Shown piece by piece: positions 1 through 9,216 of a stretch of 59,144 nucleotides of DNA. Numbering within the stretch: the stretch's first letter is position 1; each line of letters starts with the position of its first letter. The translations under genes were made by a program, and so were the position numbers. The DNA is taken from contig LLEU01000013.1 in the NCBI GenBank assembly GCA_001567505.1, forward strand, positions 1 to 59,144, given 5' to 3'. The notes under the pieces were generated by a model. That model was not told where the DNA came from, ran no database searches, and saw only the letters and a program-made list of their open reading frames with translations. Origin of the DNA: Acidobacteria bacterium OLB17 (GTDB taxonomy: Bacteria; Acidobacteriota; Blastocatellia; Pyrinomonadales; Pyrinomonadaceae).

Positions 1-41
1 CAAGGGCGGCCGTTCGCATTTTTGCCCCGCAAAGATTTTGC

Positions 42-1709
42 TTACAATGGATGCAGAACGTTGTTGAACTCGGATCTCGAAAGGAAAGCAAAGATGGCAG
101 AAACCAGCATCCCCGGCAAAAAGTCCTGACAGGAGGCTCGACAAACACAACCAACTCGCACCATCGCCCGGCGACCTAGAGGCAGTACCAAAAAGAGGCC
201 AGACCTGAAGATACGCAACGCTGAGCCGCCTTCGGCCGCTATCCACTTTTCGATGGCTGCGAATGCGGCGTCCCTTTCGCCGAGCCTGGCAAGTGCCATC
301 GGAGCTCCCGGCCCGCCCAAGTCTTTGCAGAGGTCGTAGAAAGTTCTCCAGAAGCCTTCCTTCCCGCCGGAGTTCAGTGCCGCAAGCAATTTCGGCTTGA
401 GATCTTTGGGGATCCCGTCGGTGTCGGCACGCGGCCAGACCGCCAACGCCTCCTGCGGCTTGTCTGCCGAAAGGTGGATCACGAACGCGTACCAATACGT
501 TCGCTCGAAGTTCGGGTCGAGGCGGAGGACCTCGTTAATGCAGCGAATGGCATCGTCATTCCGGCGAGCAAACATCAGTGCGTAGCATTTGTCGCCGCGG
601 GCCGCCATCGACAGCGGATCGAGCTCGATCGCCTTTTCGTATTCGGCGAGGCTCTGGTCGAATTTGCCCGTGATCGCGAGATATTCCGCAAGCCAGTGTC
701 GCGCCTGTGCGTTCGCGGGGTCGAGTTCTACGGCCTTCCGATATTCCTGGCCGGCGATCGTCCATTGCGGTTTCGGTGCAAGGAAGAGTTCGTTCATACC
801 GAGCGAGGCGTGGGCTTCGCTCAGCGTCGGGTCGATCTCGATCGCTTTGCGCAAATAGGCCGTAATGACGCGATACCGTTCATCATTCGGCAGAATGTAT
901 CTACTCTTGGCGCTCATCTGCGAGAGGGCGTCGGCAATGGCGGCGTATGGCAAGGCAAAGGTCGGATCAAGATCGATCGCCTGCTTGTATTCATCGACGG
1001 CCTTGTCGTAATAGCTGTCGCCGATACTCTCTTTGCGGCGTTCCCAATAGTATCTGCCCTTCAGATAGTGCAGATAGGCCTCGCGGTCGCGCGTGCCGTG
1101 GGCGACGATATAAGCGCGATCCTTTTCGCTGAGTCCGGCAGCGAGATCGTCCGGGATGGAGAGGTCCTTGTGGCCGCGTGAGGCAAAGTTCTGATATCCG
1201 ATCCCCGTTGCCGCGAACACCAGCAAGACCGAGGCTGCCGCGATCGCGACCTTATGCCGTAACGCAAAACGCTTCTGCGGCGGCGGGTTTGTTTCGCCCA
1301 AGGCGTTCGGTTCGACTGTTGGAGAATGCCCGAGAGCAGCCTCGTCGAAGCCTTCTCCAGCCTTCGCCGAATGAACGCCGCTGCCGTTCGCCTCGATCCT
1401 TCGCACATCGGCGATGAATCGATAGCCTCTGCGGGGAAGGTTGACGATGAATCTCGGCTGTTTGGGGTCATCACCGAGAGCCTTGCGGAGCGCGGCGATC
1501 GCGACGGGAAGATTGCCTTCCTCGACGAAGCTGTCCGCCCAGATCGAATCAAAGAATTCCTGCTTGGTGACGATCTTGCCGGAATTCTTCACCAAAAGGT
1601 GCAGCACCTGAACCGTCCGGCGACTGAGGCTAACCTCCTCGCCGGCCTTGTAAAGGCATTCTTCTCCCGCATCAAGACGGAATTCACCAAATATAAACTC
1701 GTCGGACAT
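42..1709 (-). CDS. CadC-like winged-helix regulator with TPR repeats
   Basis: The N-terminal ~100 residues are an OmpR/CadC-type winged-helix DNA-binding domain (ends in a basic hairpin 'RRGYRFIADV'). A single membrane helix follows at about residues 150-172, then a periplasmic TPR region (about 215-470) with repeated 'AIELDPTFALPYA'-like units. This is a common one-component membrane-bound regulator layout in Acidobacteria; the signal it senses is unknown. The last ~60 residues after 'EKWIAAEGG' do not look like a TPR tail. The expected tail ('AYLQVWPLF') is in the -1/+2 frame, so one base is probably missing near 224-230 and the true C-terminus lies in that frame, running off the window start. 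Divergent from the downstream tRNAs. Confidence 0.8.
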   Translation of the reverse strand: MSDEFIFGEFRLDAGEECLYKAGEEVSLSRRTVQVLHLLVKNSGKIVTKQEFFDSIWADSFVEEGNLPVAIAALRKALGDDPKQPRFIVNLPRRGYRFIADVRRIEANGSGVHSAKAGEGFDEAALGHSPTVEPNALGETNPPPQKRFALRHKVAIAAASVLLVFAATGIGYQNFASRGHKDLSIPDDLAAGLSEKDRAYIVAHGTRDREAYLHYLKGRYYWERRKESIGDSYYDKAVDEYKQAIDLDPTFALPYAAIADALSQMSAKSRYILPNDERYRVITAYLRKAIEIDPTLSEAHASLGMNELFLAPKPQWTIAGQEYRKAVELDPANAQARHWLAEYLAITGKFDQSLAEYEKAIELDPLSMAARGDKCYALMFARRNDDAIRCINEVLRLDPNFERTYWYAFVIHLSADKPQEALAVWPRADTDGIPKDLKPKLLAALNSGGKEGFWRTFYDLCKDLGGPGAPMALARLGERDAAFAAIEKWIAAEGGSALRIFRSGLFLVLPLGRRAMVRVGCVCRASCQDFLPGMLVSAIFAFLSRSEFNNVLHPL

Positions 1710-1854
1710 AGAACGCCTGCTATCGGGCCAACGACTGCGTGTCGTCGCAATTATAGCCCAGCTTTAGCGGAAGTTCGCGGGCGCGAGTGGAGGGCTAGAA
1801 TTCGAGTTGACCTTCGGGGCGAGTGGCTGTAAGATTCAAGATTGCTCTTTTTAT

Positions 1855-1928
1855 GCTCCCGTAGCTCAGCCGGATAGAGCAACAGCCTTCTAAGCTGTGG
1901 GCCGCAGGTTCGAGTCCTGCCGGGGGCG
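1855..1928 (+). tRNA. tRNA-Arg (anticodon UCU)
   Basis: Cloverleaf is complete. The acceptor pairs GCTCCCG with CGGGGGC (one G-U), the anticodon stem is ACAGC/GCUGU with loop CUUCUAA, giving anticodon UCU, and the T arm GCAGG-TTCGAGT-CCTGC is canonical. Discriminator base is G. CCA is not encoded. It reads AGA/AGG codons. Confidence 0.95.
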
Positions 1929-1980
1929 CGAGATCGAGATATTGGCTTTTTGCGGCATAGTTTGGCCGGAAAAGCGGTAT

Positions 1981-2054
1981 GGCGGCTATAGTTCAGTGGT
2001 TAGAGCGCCTGATTGTGGTTCAGGATGTCGAGGGTTCGAATCCCTCTAGCCGCC
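1981..2054 (+). tRNA. tRNA-His (anticodon GUG)
   Basis: The acceptor GCGGCTA (1982-1988) pairs with TAGCCGC (2047-2053). The extra G(-1) at 1981 faces C73 at 2054, the hallmark identity element of bacterial tRNA-His. Anticodon stem CCTGA/TCAGG, loop TTGTGGT, anticodon GUG. T arm GAGGG-TTCGAAT-CCCTC. No encoded CCA. It lies 52 bp after tRNA-Arg, so the two may be co-transcribed. Confidence 0.96.
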
Positions 2055-2150
2055 CCATTCCTTCCTCGGCCGAAACTTGATCTGAGATCGAAACGGCGGG
2101 CCTCATCGGCCGAACGGCGTTCTCAGAGAGCGGGCGGCCGCGAATCGACT

Positions 2151-3728
2151 ATGAACATTCGACGAAAGATCCTTGCCGCCGCATTGGCCGCGGCTGCCGG
2201 TTTGTGCTGTGTGACGGTGAACGCCCAAACTTCGCGGCGTTGGGTCGAGAACGAAGTGCTCATAAAATTCAGCGACGGTGCCGATTCCGCATCGGCTCGT
2301 GCCGCAAATCGCGCCGCGGGCGTCGAAAAGCTTGAAACGCTCGGCGATGTTCGCTGGGAACGCGTCCGGCTTCGCCCCGGCCAGTCCGTCGAGCAGGCGA
2401 TCGCCGAATTCCCACGCCTCGCGGGCGTCGAGGCCGTGCAGCCGAATTATTATTACCACCTGCTTGCCACGCCGAACGATCCGCAGTTCACCGCGAACGG
2501 GATGTACGGCCTGGGCAAGATCTCGGCTCCCGCGGCATGGGACCTTTCGACGGGAAGTTCGAGCGTCGTCGTCGCGGATATCGACACGGGCCTTAGGTAC
2601 ACGCATCAGGACCTTGCTGCGAATGCGTGGGTAAATCCCGGCGAGATCGCCGCCAACGGCGTCGATGACGACGGCAACGGCTTTATCGACGACGTTTACG
2701 GTTGGGATTTCTTTTATAACGACTCGAACCCGTTTGACGATGCGGGCGGCCACGGCACGCACACGGGCGGCACGATCGGCGCTGTCGGCAACAACCTTCT
2801 GAATGTCACGGGCGTGAATTGGTCGGTGAAAATAATGCCGATCAAGATCTACAGCCCGGACGGGACGGATTCCACCTCGGCAATGCTCGTTAACGCCTAC
2901 GCGTACATCCGTATGATGAAACTTCGCGGCGTGAACATACGCGCGACCAATAATTCATACGGCGACTGCGGCGAGGCCTGCGGCTACGATCAGGCGACCA
3001 AGGACGGCATCGACGCAATGGGCGAGGCCGGTATCGTGAACGTTTTTGCGGCCGGGAACGACGGCCAGAATGTCGATTCTTTTCCTGCGGGCGGGAACCC
3101 GAGTCCGGGCTATCCCGTGCGATATACGAGCCCGAGCATCATCGGTGTCGCGTCATCGACCTCGAGCGATTCGAAGTCCGGATTCTCGAACTGGGGCACG
3201 ACGAGCATCGACCTTGCGGCGCCGGGTTCGGGCATCCTGAGCACATACAGCTCGTCGGATACGGCGACAGCGACGATGAGCGGGACCTCGATGGCAACGC
3301 CGCATGTTACGGGCGCCGTCGCACTGCTTGCGGCATACCGTCCGGAGCTCTCGGCCGCGTCGCTGAAGGCAACGCTGCTGAACACGGTTGACGTGCTGCC
3401 TGCGTGGGCGACATACGTAAAGACAAGCGGCCGCCTGAACGTCTTTCACGCGCTTCAGAACCCGACCGTCTGCACGTTCACGCCGTCCGTCGCCTCGCCC
3501 TTCCGCGTGCCGACAAAAGGCGGCGTATTCACGATCACGGTAACGGCGCCGCAGAATTGCGATTATGTCGCGAAACCGAATGCACGCTGGATCAAGGTCC
3601 TTGGGGCCGACCTTGCGAGCGGGAACGGCACTTTTACGATCCGCGTGCCGGTAAATCCGACGATCTCGCGGACGGGAACGATATCGTTCGGGGACCAAAC
3701 GCTGACGATCGTCCAGAGGCGGAACTAG
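2151..3728 (+). CDS. Secreted subtilisin-like serine protease (S8) with BACON-like C-terminal domain
   Basis: A 525-residue preproprotease. A signal peptide (residues 1-25) is followed by an inhibitor-type propeptide, then a peptidase S8 domain with the triad D145 ('ADIDTG'), H201 ('GGHGTHTGG') and S380 ('GTSMATPH'). The last ~90 residues ('CTFTPS...W...GNGTFTIRVP...TISFGDQTLTIVQ') match the pattern of BACON/beta-sandwich domains often fused to secreted hydrolases. The open frame extends upstream into tRNA-His, so the ATG at 2151, which starts the signal peptide, is the start. It likely degrades extracellular protein. Nothing in the neighbouring genes suggests a specific substrate. Confidence 0.92.
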   Translation: MNIRRKILAAALAAAAGLCCVTVNAQTSRRWVENEVLIKFSDGADSASARAANRAAGVEKLETLGDVRWERVRLRPGQSVEQAIAEFPRLAGVEAVQPNYYYHLLATPNDPQFTANGMYGLGKISAPAAWDLSTGSSSVVVADIDTGLRYTHQDLAANAWVNPGEIAANGVDDDGNGFIDDVYGWDFFYNDSNPFDDAGGHGTHTGGTIGAVGNNLLNVTGVNWSVKIMPIKIYSPDGTDSTSAMLVNAYAYIRMMKLRGVNIRATNNSYGDCGEACGYDQATKDGIDAMGEAGIVNVFAAGNDGQNVDSFPAGGNPSPGYPVRYTSPSIIGVASSTSSDSKSGFSNWGTTSIDLAAPGSGILSTYSSSDTATATMSGTSMATPHVTGAVALLAAYRPELSAASLKATLLNTVDVLPAWATYVKTSGRLNVFHALQNPTVCTFTPSVASPFRVPTKGGVFTITVTAPQNCDYVAKPNARWIKVLGADLASGNGTFTIRVPVNPTISRTGTISFGDQTLTIVQRRN

Positions 3729-3856
3729 GGATCGCAAAATTTTCTTCGACGAAATTCAAACTTTTGTCGTGCGGCATACATCAAAACAACCGGAAGCGTA
3801 TATAAATAAAGGCGTTCGCCCATTCGCCGAGGCCCGGAAATACGGGGCAATTTGTC

Positions 3857-3886
3857 TTGAAAAAGGGTTGGGGAAAATAGTATATT
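3857..3886 (+). promoter_or_regulatory. Putative sigma70 promoter of the FG-GAP gene
   Basis: TTGAAA (3857-3862) and TATATT (3881-3886) with an 18-bp spacer lie in an AT-rich stretch about 75 bp before the ATG at 3960. An AAGGA Shine-Dalgarno at 3946-3950 is 9 bp from that ATG. The rest of the 3729-3959 gap shows nothing else recognisable. Confidence 0.5.
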
Positions 3887-3959
3887 TAAAGTTCCTGGAA
3901 TTTGTGCGTCTTACCTTGGCCTCGAATTCGCCACAGACTGTCAATAAGGATTGAATAAA

Positions 3960-4931
3960 ATGACAAAATTCTTCTCATTTGCCCGCAAAAGTGCGGTGAT
4001 AACGGGTATGGCCTTGATGCTGTCGGCAGCGGCCTTTTCGCAGGCCTCGCTCCGGAAAGCACTCGATTTTGACGGCGACGGCAAGGTCGATCTTACCGTC
4101 GTAAGGCCTTCCAATAACACCTGGTATATCAGCAAATCGGGCGGCGGCGAGACGTATCAGACGTTCGGCCTCGCGAATGAGGATTTTATCGTGCCCGGCG
4201 ACTTTGACGGCGACGGCAAGGCCGACATTTCCGTATGGCGCGACACGACCGGCGTTTGGTATCGCTATAACAGCAGCGACAGCACGTTCTTTGCGGCACA
4301 GTTCGGCATCTCGGGCGACGAACCCGTTGCCCGCGACTACGACGGCGACAACAAGGCCGATCTTGCCATAGTTCGCCGCTCGAACGGCGCGATGGTCTGG
4401 TACGTCCTAAGGAGCACGGACGGCGGCTTTAGTGCCGTTCAGTTCGGCCTTTCGACCGATTATGTCGCACCCGGCGATTATGACGGTGACGGCAAATTCG
4501 ACCTCGCAGTTCAGCGTCCCGGAGCAACACCGAGTTCGCAATCGACGTATTACGTCATCAAGTCCGGCGACGGCGGCCTTCTGGTCAACTTCTTTGGCCT
4601 CTCGAACGACCTCGTCGTTCCCGGCGATTATGACGGCGACGGCAAGACGGATTTCGCCGTGGTCCGCGAAGGCTCAACGCCGACCGACCCGCTCACCTGG
4701 TACATCCAGAAGAGCACGGACGGTAATTTGCTCGCGTATCAATTCGGCATCACCGGCACCGACCTCATCGCCCAGGGCGATTATGACGGCGACGGCAAGA
4801 CCGATGTCGGCGTTTGGCGTGATTCGAACGGACAGTTCTTCGCTCTCCAGAGCGGCAGCGGCCTCTCGCTGTTCACACGCATCTGGGGCATCTCGAACGA
4901 CTTTCCGGCGGCGAGCTACGACACCCATTGA
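3960..4931 (+). CDS. Secreted FG-GAP/VCBS repeat protein
   Basis: About 323 residues. A signal peptide ends near 'AAAFSQA'. The rest is roughly six repeats of ~45 residues, each with an acidic calcium-binding-like loop 'D(F/Y)DGDGK(A/T)D' followed by 'W(R/Y)...(S/T)DG' and 'QFG'. Such repeats fold as beta-propeller blades, and proteins of this type are abundant in Blastocatellia; most have no assigned function and are exported or surface-attached. A TTG at 3951 is in frame, but the AAGGA spacing favours ATG 3960. A strong terminator follows the gene. Confidence 0.85.
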   Translation: MTKFFSFARKSAVITGMALMLSAAAFSQASLRKALDFDGDGKVDLTVVRPSNNTWYISKSGGGETYQTFGLANEDFIVPGDFDGDGKADISVWRDTTGVWYRYNSSDSTFFAAQFGISGDEPVARDYDGDNKADLAIVRRSNGAMVWYVLRSTDGGFSAVQFGLSTDYVAPGDYDGDGKFDLAVQRPGATPSSQSTYYVIKSGDGGLLVNFFGLSNDLVVPGDYDGDGKTDFAVVREGSTPTDPLTWYIQKSTDGNLLAYQFGITGTDLIAQGDYDGDGKTDVGVWRDSNGQFFALQSGSGLSLFTRIWGISNDFPAASYDTH

Positions 4932-4952
4932 TCGGCGTTCTAATTTTGGATC

Positions 4953-4988
4953 AAGCGGTCGGCGAATCTCATCCGTCGGCCGCTTTTT
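4953..4988 (+). terminator. Rho-independent terminator after the FG-GAP gene
   Basis: Stem AAGCGGTCGGCG (4953-4964) with CGTCGGCCGCTT (4974-4985), two G-U pairs, a 9-nt loop, then a short T run. It separates the FG-GAP gene from the heptose operon. Confidence 0.8.
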
Positions 4989-5037
4989 CATTTCCTGAGG
5001 TATTTGCAATAATCTTAGCGGCCGAGGCAGCACTGCA

Positions 5038-6069
5038 GTGACCGGATCGAGCGAAAATCTACTAAAGGGCTTTGCCGCCAAGAAGATCGCGGTGATCGGC
5101 GACCTTGTGGCCGATCAATACCTTTCCGGGTCGATCGCGAGGGTCTCACGCGAAGCTCCCGTTTTCATACTTCGACACAACGCCACCGAAACTCTTCCCG
5201 GAGCCGCCGCGAATACCGCAGCCAACATCGCCGCACTCGGTGCGAACGTCCTTGCGGTCGGCATTGTCGGCGATGATGCCAACGGCGAAGCTCTCGCAAA
5301 GGCGCTCAAGAATGCAAATGTCGGGACCGGCCTGATCGAACGTGTTCCCGGTTGGAATACGCCGACAAAGGTCCGTGTTCTCGCAGGCCATCAACACGCC
5401 GTCCACCAACAGGTCATCAGGATCGATTACGAACCGCAGAAGGCACTCGACGCCCCGTTCACCGATCGCCTTATCGCGAATGCGAAGGCCGCGTGCGAAG
5501 CTGCCGATGCCGTCGTCATTTCGGACTACAACTACGGGACGGCAACGCCCGAAATTTTCGAGGCCGTCAAGCTCGCCGCCGCGTCACGCGGGATACCGCT
5601 CGTGGTCGATTCGCGGTTTCGACTCGCAGAATTTACCGGCGCGACATCGGCAACGCCGAATCAGGACGAGGTCGATCAGCTCGTCGAGGACGGCGAGTCG
5701 ATCGAACAGCTTGAGAGTTTGTGCCGACGCCTCGAATTCCGTTCCCTGCTCGTCACTCGCGGCAATCACGGGATGCTGATGATCCGCCCGGGCCGCCCTG
5801 CGGTCGATATTCCGGCGGTCGGCTCGCTCGATGCGGTCGATGTTACCGGCGCCGGCGATACCGTAACGGCCGCGTATTCGCTCGGGCTCGCCTGCGGCCT
5901 TGATGAGGCCGACGCCGCACGTCTTGCGAACCACGCCGGCGGCCTCGTAGTAATGAAACGCGGGACGGCGGTCGTTACCGCAAATGAACTTGCCGCGTCG
6001 CTCGCCGCGGACGTCGCCGAGCCGTGCCCGTCTAAGAGAGATGTCCATCCAGAACGCTCCTGTCCTTGA
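5038..6069 (+). CDS. hldA: D-glycero-beta-D-manno-heptose-7-phosphate kinase (HldE N-domain type / RfaE1)
   Basis: PfkB-family carbohydrate kinase, 343 residues, that phosphorylates heptose 7-phosphate at C1 in ADP-heptose synthesis for LPS inner core. The N-terminal '[11 protein letters not shown]', the glycine-rich '[14 protein letters not shown]' and the C-terminal PfkB signature '[14 protein letters not shown]' (catalytic Asp in GAGD) are all visible. The start is a GTG at 5038. Its 3' end overlaps the next gene, the matching adenylyltransferase, by 29 bp, so the two activities joined in E. coli HldE are split here. A heptosyltransferase-like GT9 at 39.6 kb fits the same pathway. Confidence 0.9.
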   Translation: MTGSSENLLKGFAAKKIAVIGDLVADQYLSGSIARVSREAPVFILRHNATETLPGAAANTAANIAALGANVLAVGIVGDDANGEALAKALKNANVGTGLIERVPGWNTPTKVRVLAGHQHAVHQQVIRIDYEPQKALDAPFTDRLIANAKAACEAADAVVISDYNYGTATPEIFEAVKLAAASRGIPLVVDSRFRLAEFTGATSATPNQDEVDQLVEDGESIEQLESLCRRLEFRSLLVTRGNHGMLMIRPGRPAVDIPAVGSLDAVDVTGAGDTVTAAYSLGLACGLDEADAARLANHAGGLVVMKRGTAVVTANELAASLAADVAEPCPSKRDVHPERSCP

Positions 6070-6514
6070 TCGCGAAGACCTCCGTGCCGAGATCGAACGA
6101 CGCCGAAATTCCGGCGAGCGGATAGTGCTCGCGAACGGCTGCTTCGACCTTCTGCACGTCGGGCACATTCGGTATCTTACGGCCGCAAAAGAGCTCGGCG
6201 ACTGCCTCGTTGTCGGCGTGAATTCCGATGAACAGGCCCGGCGGCTCAAAGGCGAAGGGCGGCCCGCGGTAAATGAAACGGAACGCGCGGAGGTGATCGC
6301 GGCGCTACGCAGCGTCGATCTTGTGACGATCTTCTACGAACCGACCGTCACCGAATTGATACGCGCCATTCGCCCGGACATCCACGCCAAAGGCACCGAC
6401 TACGCCGAAGACACCGTCCCCGAACGTGAGATCGTTCGCGAGGTCGGCGGCCGCGTTGCGATCGTCGGCGACCCGAAAGATCATTCATCGACGGCGTTGT
6501 TTACGCGCAAATAA
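6041..6514 (+). CDS. hldC: D-glycero-beta-D-manno-heptose 1-phosphate adenylyltransferase (RfaE2)
   Basis: 157-residue cytidylyltransferase-fold enzyme that makes ADP-heptose from heptose 1-phosphate and ATP. The nucleotide-binding '[15 protein letters not shown]' carries the HxGH motif; '[16 protein letters not shown]' and the terminal 'HSSTALF' (S/T-T motif) are typical of the HldE C-domain. The frame is open further upstream, but ATG 6041 begins the conserved protein and lies inside the end of hldA, so the two are translationally coupled. Confidence 0.92.
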   Translation: MSIQNAPVLDREDLRAEIERRRNSGERIVLANGCFDLLHVGHIRYLTAAKELGDCLVVGVNSDEQARRLKGEGRPAVNETERAEVIAALRSVDLVTIFYEPTVTELIRAIRPDIHAKGTDYAEDTVPEREIVREVGGRVAIVGDPKDHSSTALFTRK

Positions 6515-6519
6515 AGGCA

Positions 6520-7086
6520 ATGTGGACTTCCCGAACGAAAGACGACCTCATCATCGAGGTTTGGGAAAAACTCGATTGCGAAAGCGTCGGCCGTGCCGAG
6601 CTTGAAGCGATCGAGGCCGCGGTCGAAGGCGTGTTCGGTCCGAATGCCGTCGATCCGCCGATGGTGCTCGCCCGACGCCTCGCGGATGAAGGCGCTCACC
6701 TTCGATATCCCGAGATAATGGAACTCTATCTCGACCGTGCCGGCGAGACGGCGTTCGATGTCGCGCTTCGCAATGCCTGCGACTTTACTTCGGCCTCGGC
6801 CGCGATGCGGTCGATCGAACGGCTCGACAACCTGCGGAAAAAGCTGGTTGCCGAGAACGACAAGGCATCGCTGAACGAACTAAAGCAGACGGTCATCGAA
6901 CTGCGCCGCGAGATGCAGGAACGGGCTTTGAATTCGCGGGCCGACGAGCGGACAAAGCTCTTTGCCTCAGAGATCGATGAGTGGCTCTCACATTGGCTCC
7001 GAACGCCCGAGATCTTTTTCGCGTGGGCCGACCTGCGGCAAAATTCCGCCGATTTCAAGGAGAAATTTGGTTCAATAGAAGTATGA
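6520..7086 (+). CDS. Hypothetical helical protein in the hld-rsmE run
   Basis: 188 residues, no family recognised. It is predicted largely helical, with a basic/acidic central stretch (about 105-140, 'LDNLRKKLVAENDKASLNELKQ') that could be a coiled coil and a Trp-rich C-terminal part ('EWLSHWL', 'FFAWADL'). No signal peptide or membrane segment, so probably cytoplasmic. It starts 5 bp after hldC and its stop overlaps the rsmE start in an ATGA, so it belongs to the same transcript. Conserved position in an operon is the only hint of role. Confidence 0.75.
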   Translation: MWTSRTKDDLIIEVWEKLDCESVGRAELEAIEAAVEGVFGPNAVDPPMVLARRLADEGAHLRYPEIMELYLDRAGETAFDVALRNACDFTSASAAMRSIERLDNLRKKLVAENDKASLNELKQTVIELRREMQERALNSRADERTKLFASEIDEWLSHWLRTPEIFFAWADLRQNSADFKEKFGSIEV

Positions 7087-7814
7087 CCGTTCGCCGTTTC
7101 TTTTCAGATTCGATAGATGAGGCCGCACGGGCCGCGATCTTGAGCGCCGAAGAAGCGCATCATGCGCGAGACGTTCTTCGCCTAAAGGTCGGCGACGCCG
7201 TCAACGTATTTGACGGCGAAGGCCGTGAATTCTCAGGCACGCTCGCAAAGCTTACCAAAACCTCGGGTGAGATCGCGGACGTCACGGAGGTCGCGCCTTC
7301 GGCGCCGGAATCGAACCTTGCGATCACGCAGGCCTCGGTCGTCATTCCGGGCGACAAATACGACCTCGTCGTGCAGAAGGCCGTCGAGTTGGGCGTCGTT
7401 AACTTCATACCGCTTACGTCCGTCCGCTGTGAGATCAAGCTGAAGGACATCGAGCGGCGACTCCAACGCCTGCGCCGCATCGCGCTCGATGCCGCCAAGC
7501 AGTGCGGACGTGCGCGGCTGATGCAGATCGCGGAACCGCGTAACGTGAAGGATGTATTAAGAGAATTTGCGGAGAAAGGCGTGTGCCGGATCTTCTTTTC
7601 GGAGCGTGACGGCGGCGGCCTTTCGCTCGCAAGCCCGCCCGAGGACCTCGCGTTCGTCATCGGCCCGAAAGGCGGCTGGGACGACAGCGAACTTGCGGCC
7701 GCACGCGAGGCCGCGTTCGAGATCGTCACCTTCGGCGGCAGAATAATGCGGGCCGAGACGGCCTCGATCGCGCTCACCGCGATACTTCAGCATCGATTCG
7801 GCGACATCAATTAG
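7083..7814 (+). CDS. rsmE: 16S rRNA (uracil1498-N3)-methyltransferase
   Basis: 243-residue RsmE of the SPOUT superfamily, which methylates U1498 of 16S rRNA. An N-terminal PUA-like part ('HHARDVLRLKVGDAVNVFDGEG') is followed by the trefoil-knot domain with 'GPKGGWDDSEL', 'FGGRIMRAETA(S)IA' and 'LQHRFGD'. The ATG at 7083 overlaps the previous stop (ATGA), giving coupled translation. The frame is open upstream, but those residues are not part of the family. It ends 8 bp into the 3' end of a convergent gene. Confidence 0.93.
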   Translation: MTVRRFFSDSIDEAARAAILSAEEAHHARDVLRLKVGDAVNVFDGEGREFSGTLAKLTKTSGEIADVTEVAPSAPESNLAITQASVVIPGDKYDLVVQKAVELGVVNFIPLTSVRCEIKLKDIERRLQRLRRIALDAAKQCGRARLMQIAEPRNVKDVLREFAEKGVCRIFFSERDGGGLSLASPPEDLAFVIGPKGGWDDSELAAAREAAFEIVTFGGRIMRAETASIALTAILQHRFGDIN

Positions 7815-8355
7815 GGACAGATCCTTTCTGCTGTTTCGGCCTCGGCCGGAAATACGCATCGCCACGCTGCGTAAGTTTTGCCTTTGCTCCGAGGGCCGCA
7901 ACGACCGAATCAAGCAGCTCCTTCGACGCGAGCTTGAAATTGACGGCAGCGCGCACGTTCGCATCCGGATCGTCTATCTGCAAGATCAGGTATCGCCGTT
8001 TCTCGCGTATGAAACCCGCGAGTCCCGCACCCGGCACGGGTATCGCACTGATGACCGAGCCCGCCGTCGTACTGACCGACTGGGACTGCGGATATACAAC
8101 GATCAGCGATTCGTACGGGATCGAGAACGCCTCGCCCTTCTCGGTCTTGAACGTAAGCCTTTCGTTCGTGTCGTCAAAGGCAAGCGTGCCGTCGAATTTT
8201 TCTGAGTAGCCGAACATTCCGCCTTCGTACCGAGCTGCAAAACTCTCGGGCGCAGGCGTGACGTTCTTGGGTCCGGTCACGATCGGACGCGGCTGCGCGC
8301 CGGCCGCAAAAGCACCGGCGAGAACGAACAGAAGGATCAGAAGGATTCTAGACAT
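7807..8355 (-). CDS. Secreted hypothetical protein
   Basis: 182 residues with a clear signal peptide (about 1-20, ending 'FAAGAQ'). The mature part is rich in beta-strands, with 'FDGTLAFDDTNERLTFKTE' and 'SIPYESLIVVYPQ', a pattern resembling PH-like or small lipid/protein-binding beta domains that contain a hydrophobic glycine-rich turn ('PVPGAGLAGF'). No catalytic motif is visible and I do not assign a function. Tail-to-tail with rsmE (8-bp overlap). The start ATG is supported by GGAGG on the minus strand at about 8360-8364. Confidence 0.75.
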   Translation of the reverse strand: MSRILLILLFVLAGAFAAGAQPRPIVTGPKNVTPAPESFAARYEGGMFGYSEKFDGTLAFDDTNERLTFKTEKGEAFSIPYESLIVVYPQSQSVSTTAGSVISAIPVPGAGLAGFIREKRRYLILQIDDPDANVRAAVNFKLASKELLDSVVAALGAKAKLTQRGDAYFRPRPKQQKGSVPN

Positions 8356-8394
8356 CGCGCCTCCAAGGCTTTGGGGATCTTCACAATATTGCCC

Positions 8395-9216
8395 TTAAGA
8401 CGCTGCGACCTTGCGTTTAGTTGCCGCACGCGTCGAACTTTTCTTCGTGACGTACGACGCAAGACGCCTCGATGCGATCTCGACGTATTCGGATGAGATC
8501 TCGGAGCCGAACCATCGACGGCCGAGCAGCTCGGCGACCTTTGCCGTCGTTCCGCTGCCCATAAAGCAGTCGTAAACGACGTCGCCCTCGTTCGTCCACG
8601 TCAGGATCTGGTCCTCGACGAGTTTCTCGGGAAAGATCGCCGGATGCTCGAACGCGACCTTATCCTTGGAACTCGACGTGCCGACGTTATAGTAGAAAAT
8701 GTTGTTCAGTTTACGCTCCTTCGGAGCGACGTGGTCGTGGGCGAGGTCGTTCCGCCCGACCTTCGTAATGCGGAATGACCTGAACGCCTTTTCCTGCCGG
8801 ATCGGGAGCGTGATCGGGTTGAAAGTCTTCGGCGTCTCCTTCGAGAAGCAGAACATATATTCGAAGGCCTGCCGATAACGCTTGCCGCAATCGCTCGGGA
8901 TCGGATTATTCTTCGCGTAGATCATCGTGTCGTGAACGCGAAATCCCGCATCCTTAAAAGCGAACGCGTGCTTGAAACTCGAAAGCGTCTCATCGCCGTT
9001 AACCGTTCGGTCGCCGACGACCCAGATCACAACGCCGCCCTGCTTTGTCTTAGCGAACAGGTTCGATGCGATCTCTTCGACCGGAAAATGATAACCGTTG
9101 TAATCGCGAAGATCGTCATACGGCGGGCTTGCGATCGTCATATCGATCGACTCGTCGTCGATGCGCGACAGCGTCTTGACACAATTCTCGTTGTAGATCC
9201 GTTGGAATTCGATCAT
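8395..9216 (-). CDS. Solitary beta-class DNA methyltransferase (N4-cytosine or N6-adenine)
   Basis: 274 residues. Catalytic motif IV 'SPPYDD' (near residue 31) comes before the SAM-binding motif I 'DCFMGSGTT' (near 215), the order of beta-class amino-methyltransferases. SPPY is more usual in N4-cytosine enzymes. The 'FGSEISSEYVEIA' segment after motif I is also typical. No restriction endonuclease or specificity subunit is next to it, so it looks like an orphan enzyme. The ATG at 9216 shares one base with the stop of the upstream exonuclease (TGATG); an in-frame start 12 bp upstream is possible. The basic tail ('KKSSTRAATKRK') may help DNA binding. Confidence 0.88.
   Translation of the reverse strand: MIEFQRIYNENCVKTLSRIDDESIDMTIASPPYDDLRDYNGYHFPVEEIASNLFAKTKQGGVVIWVVGDRTVNGDETLSSFKHAFAFKDAGFRVHDTMIYAKNNPIPSDCGKRYRQAFEYMFCFSKETPKTFNPITLPIRQEKAFRSFRITKVGRNDLAHDHVAPKERKLNNIFYYNVGTSSSKDKVAFEHPAIFPEKLVEDQILTWTNEGDVVYDCFMGSGTTAKVAELLGRRWFGSEISSEYVEIASRRLASYVTKKSSTRAATKRKVAAS

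Noticed and set aside
2013..2150. Longer N-terminus for the subtilase
   Set aside because: It starts inside tRNA-His and places 46 basic residues before a good signal peptide.
4674..5081. Minus-strand ORF over the FG-GAP end
   Set aside because: Antisense to a conserved repeat protein and a strong terminator; no family features.
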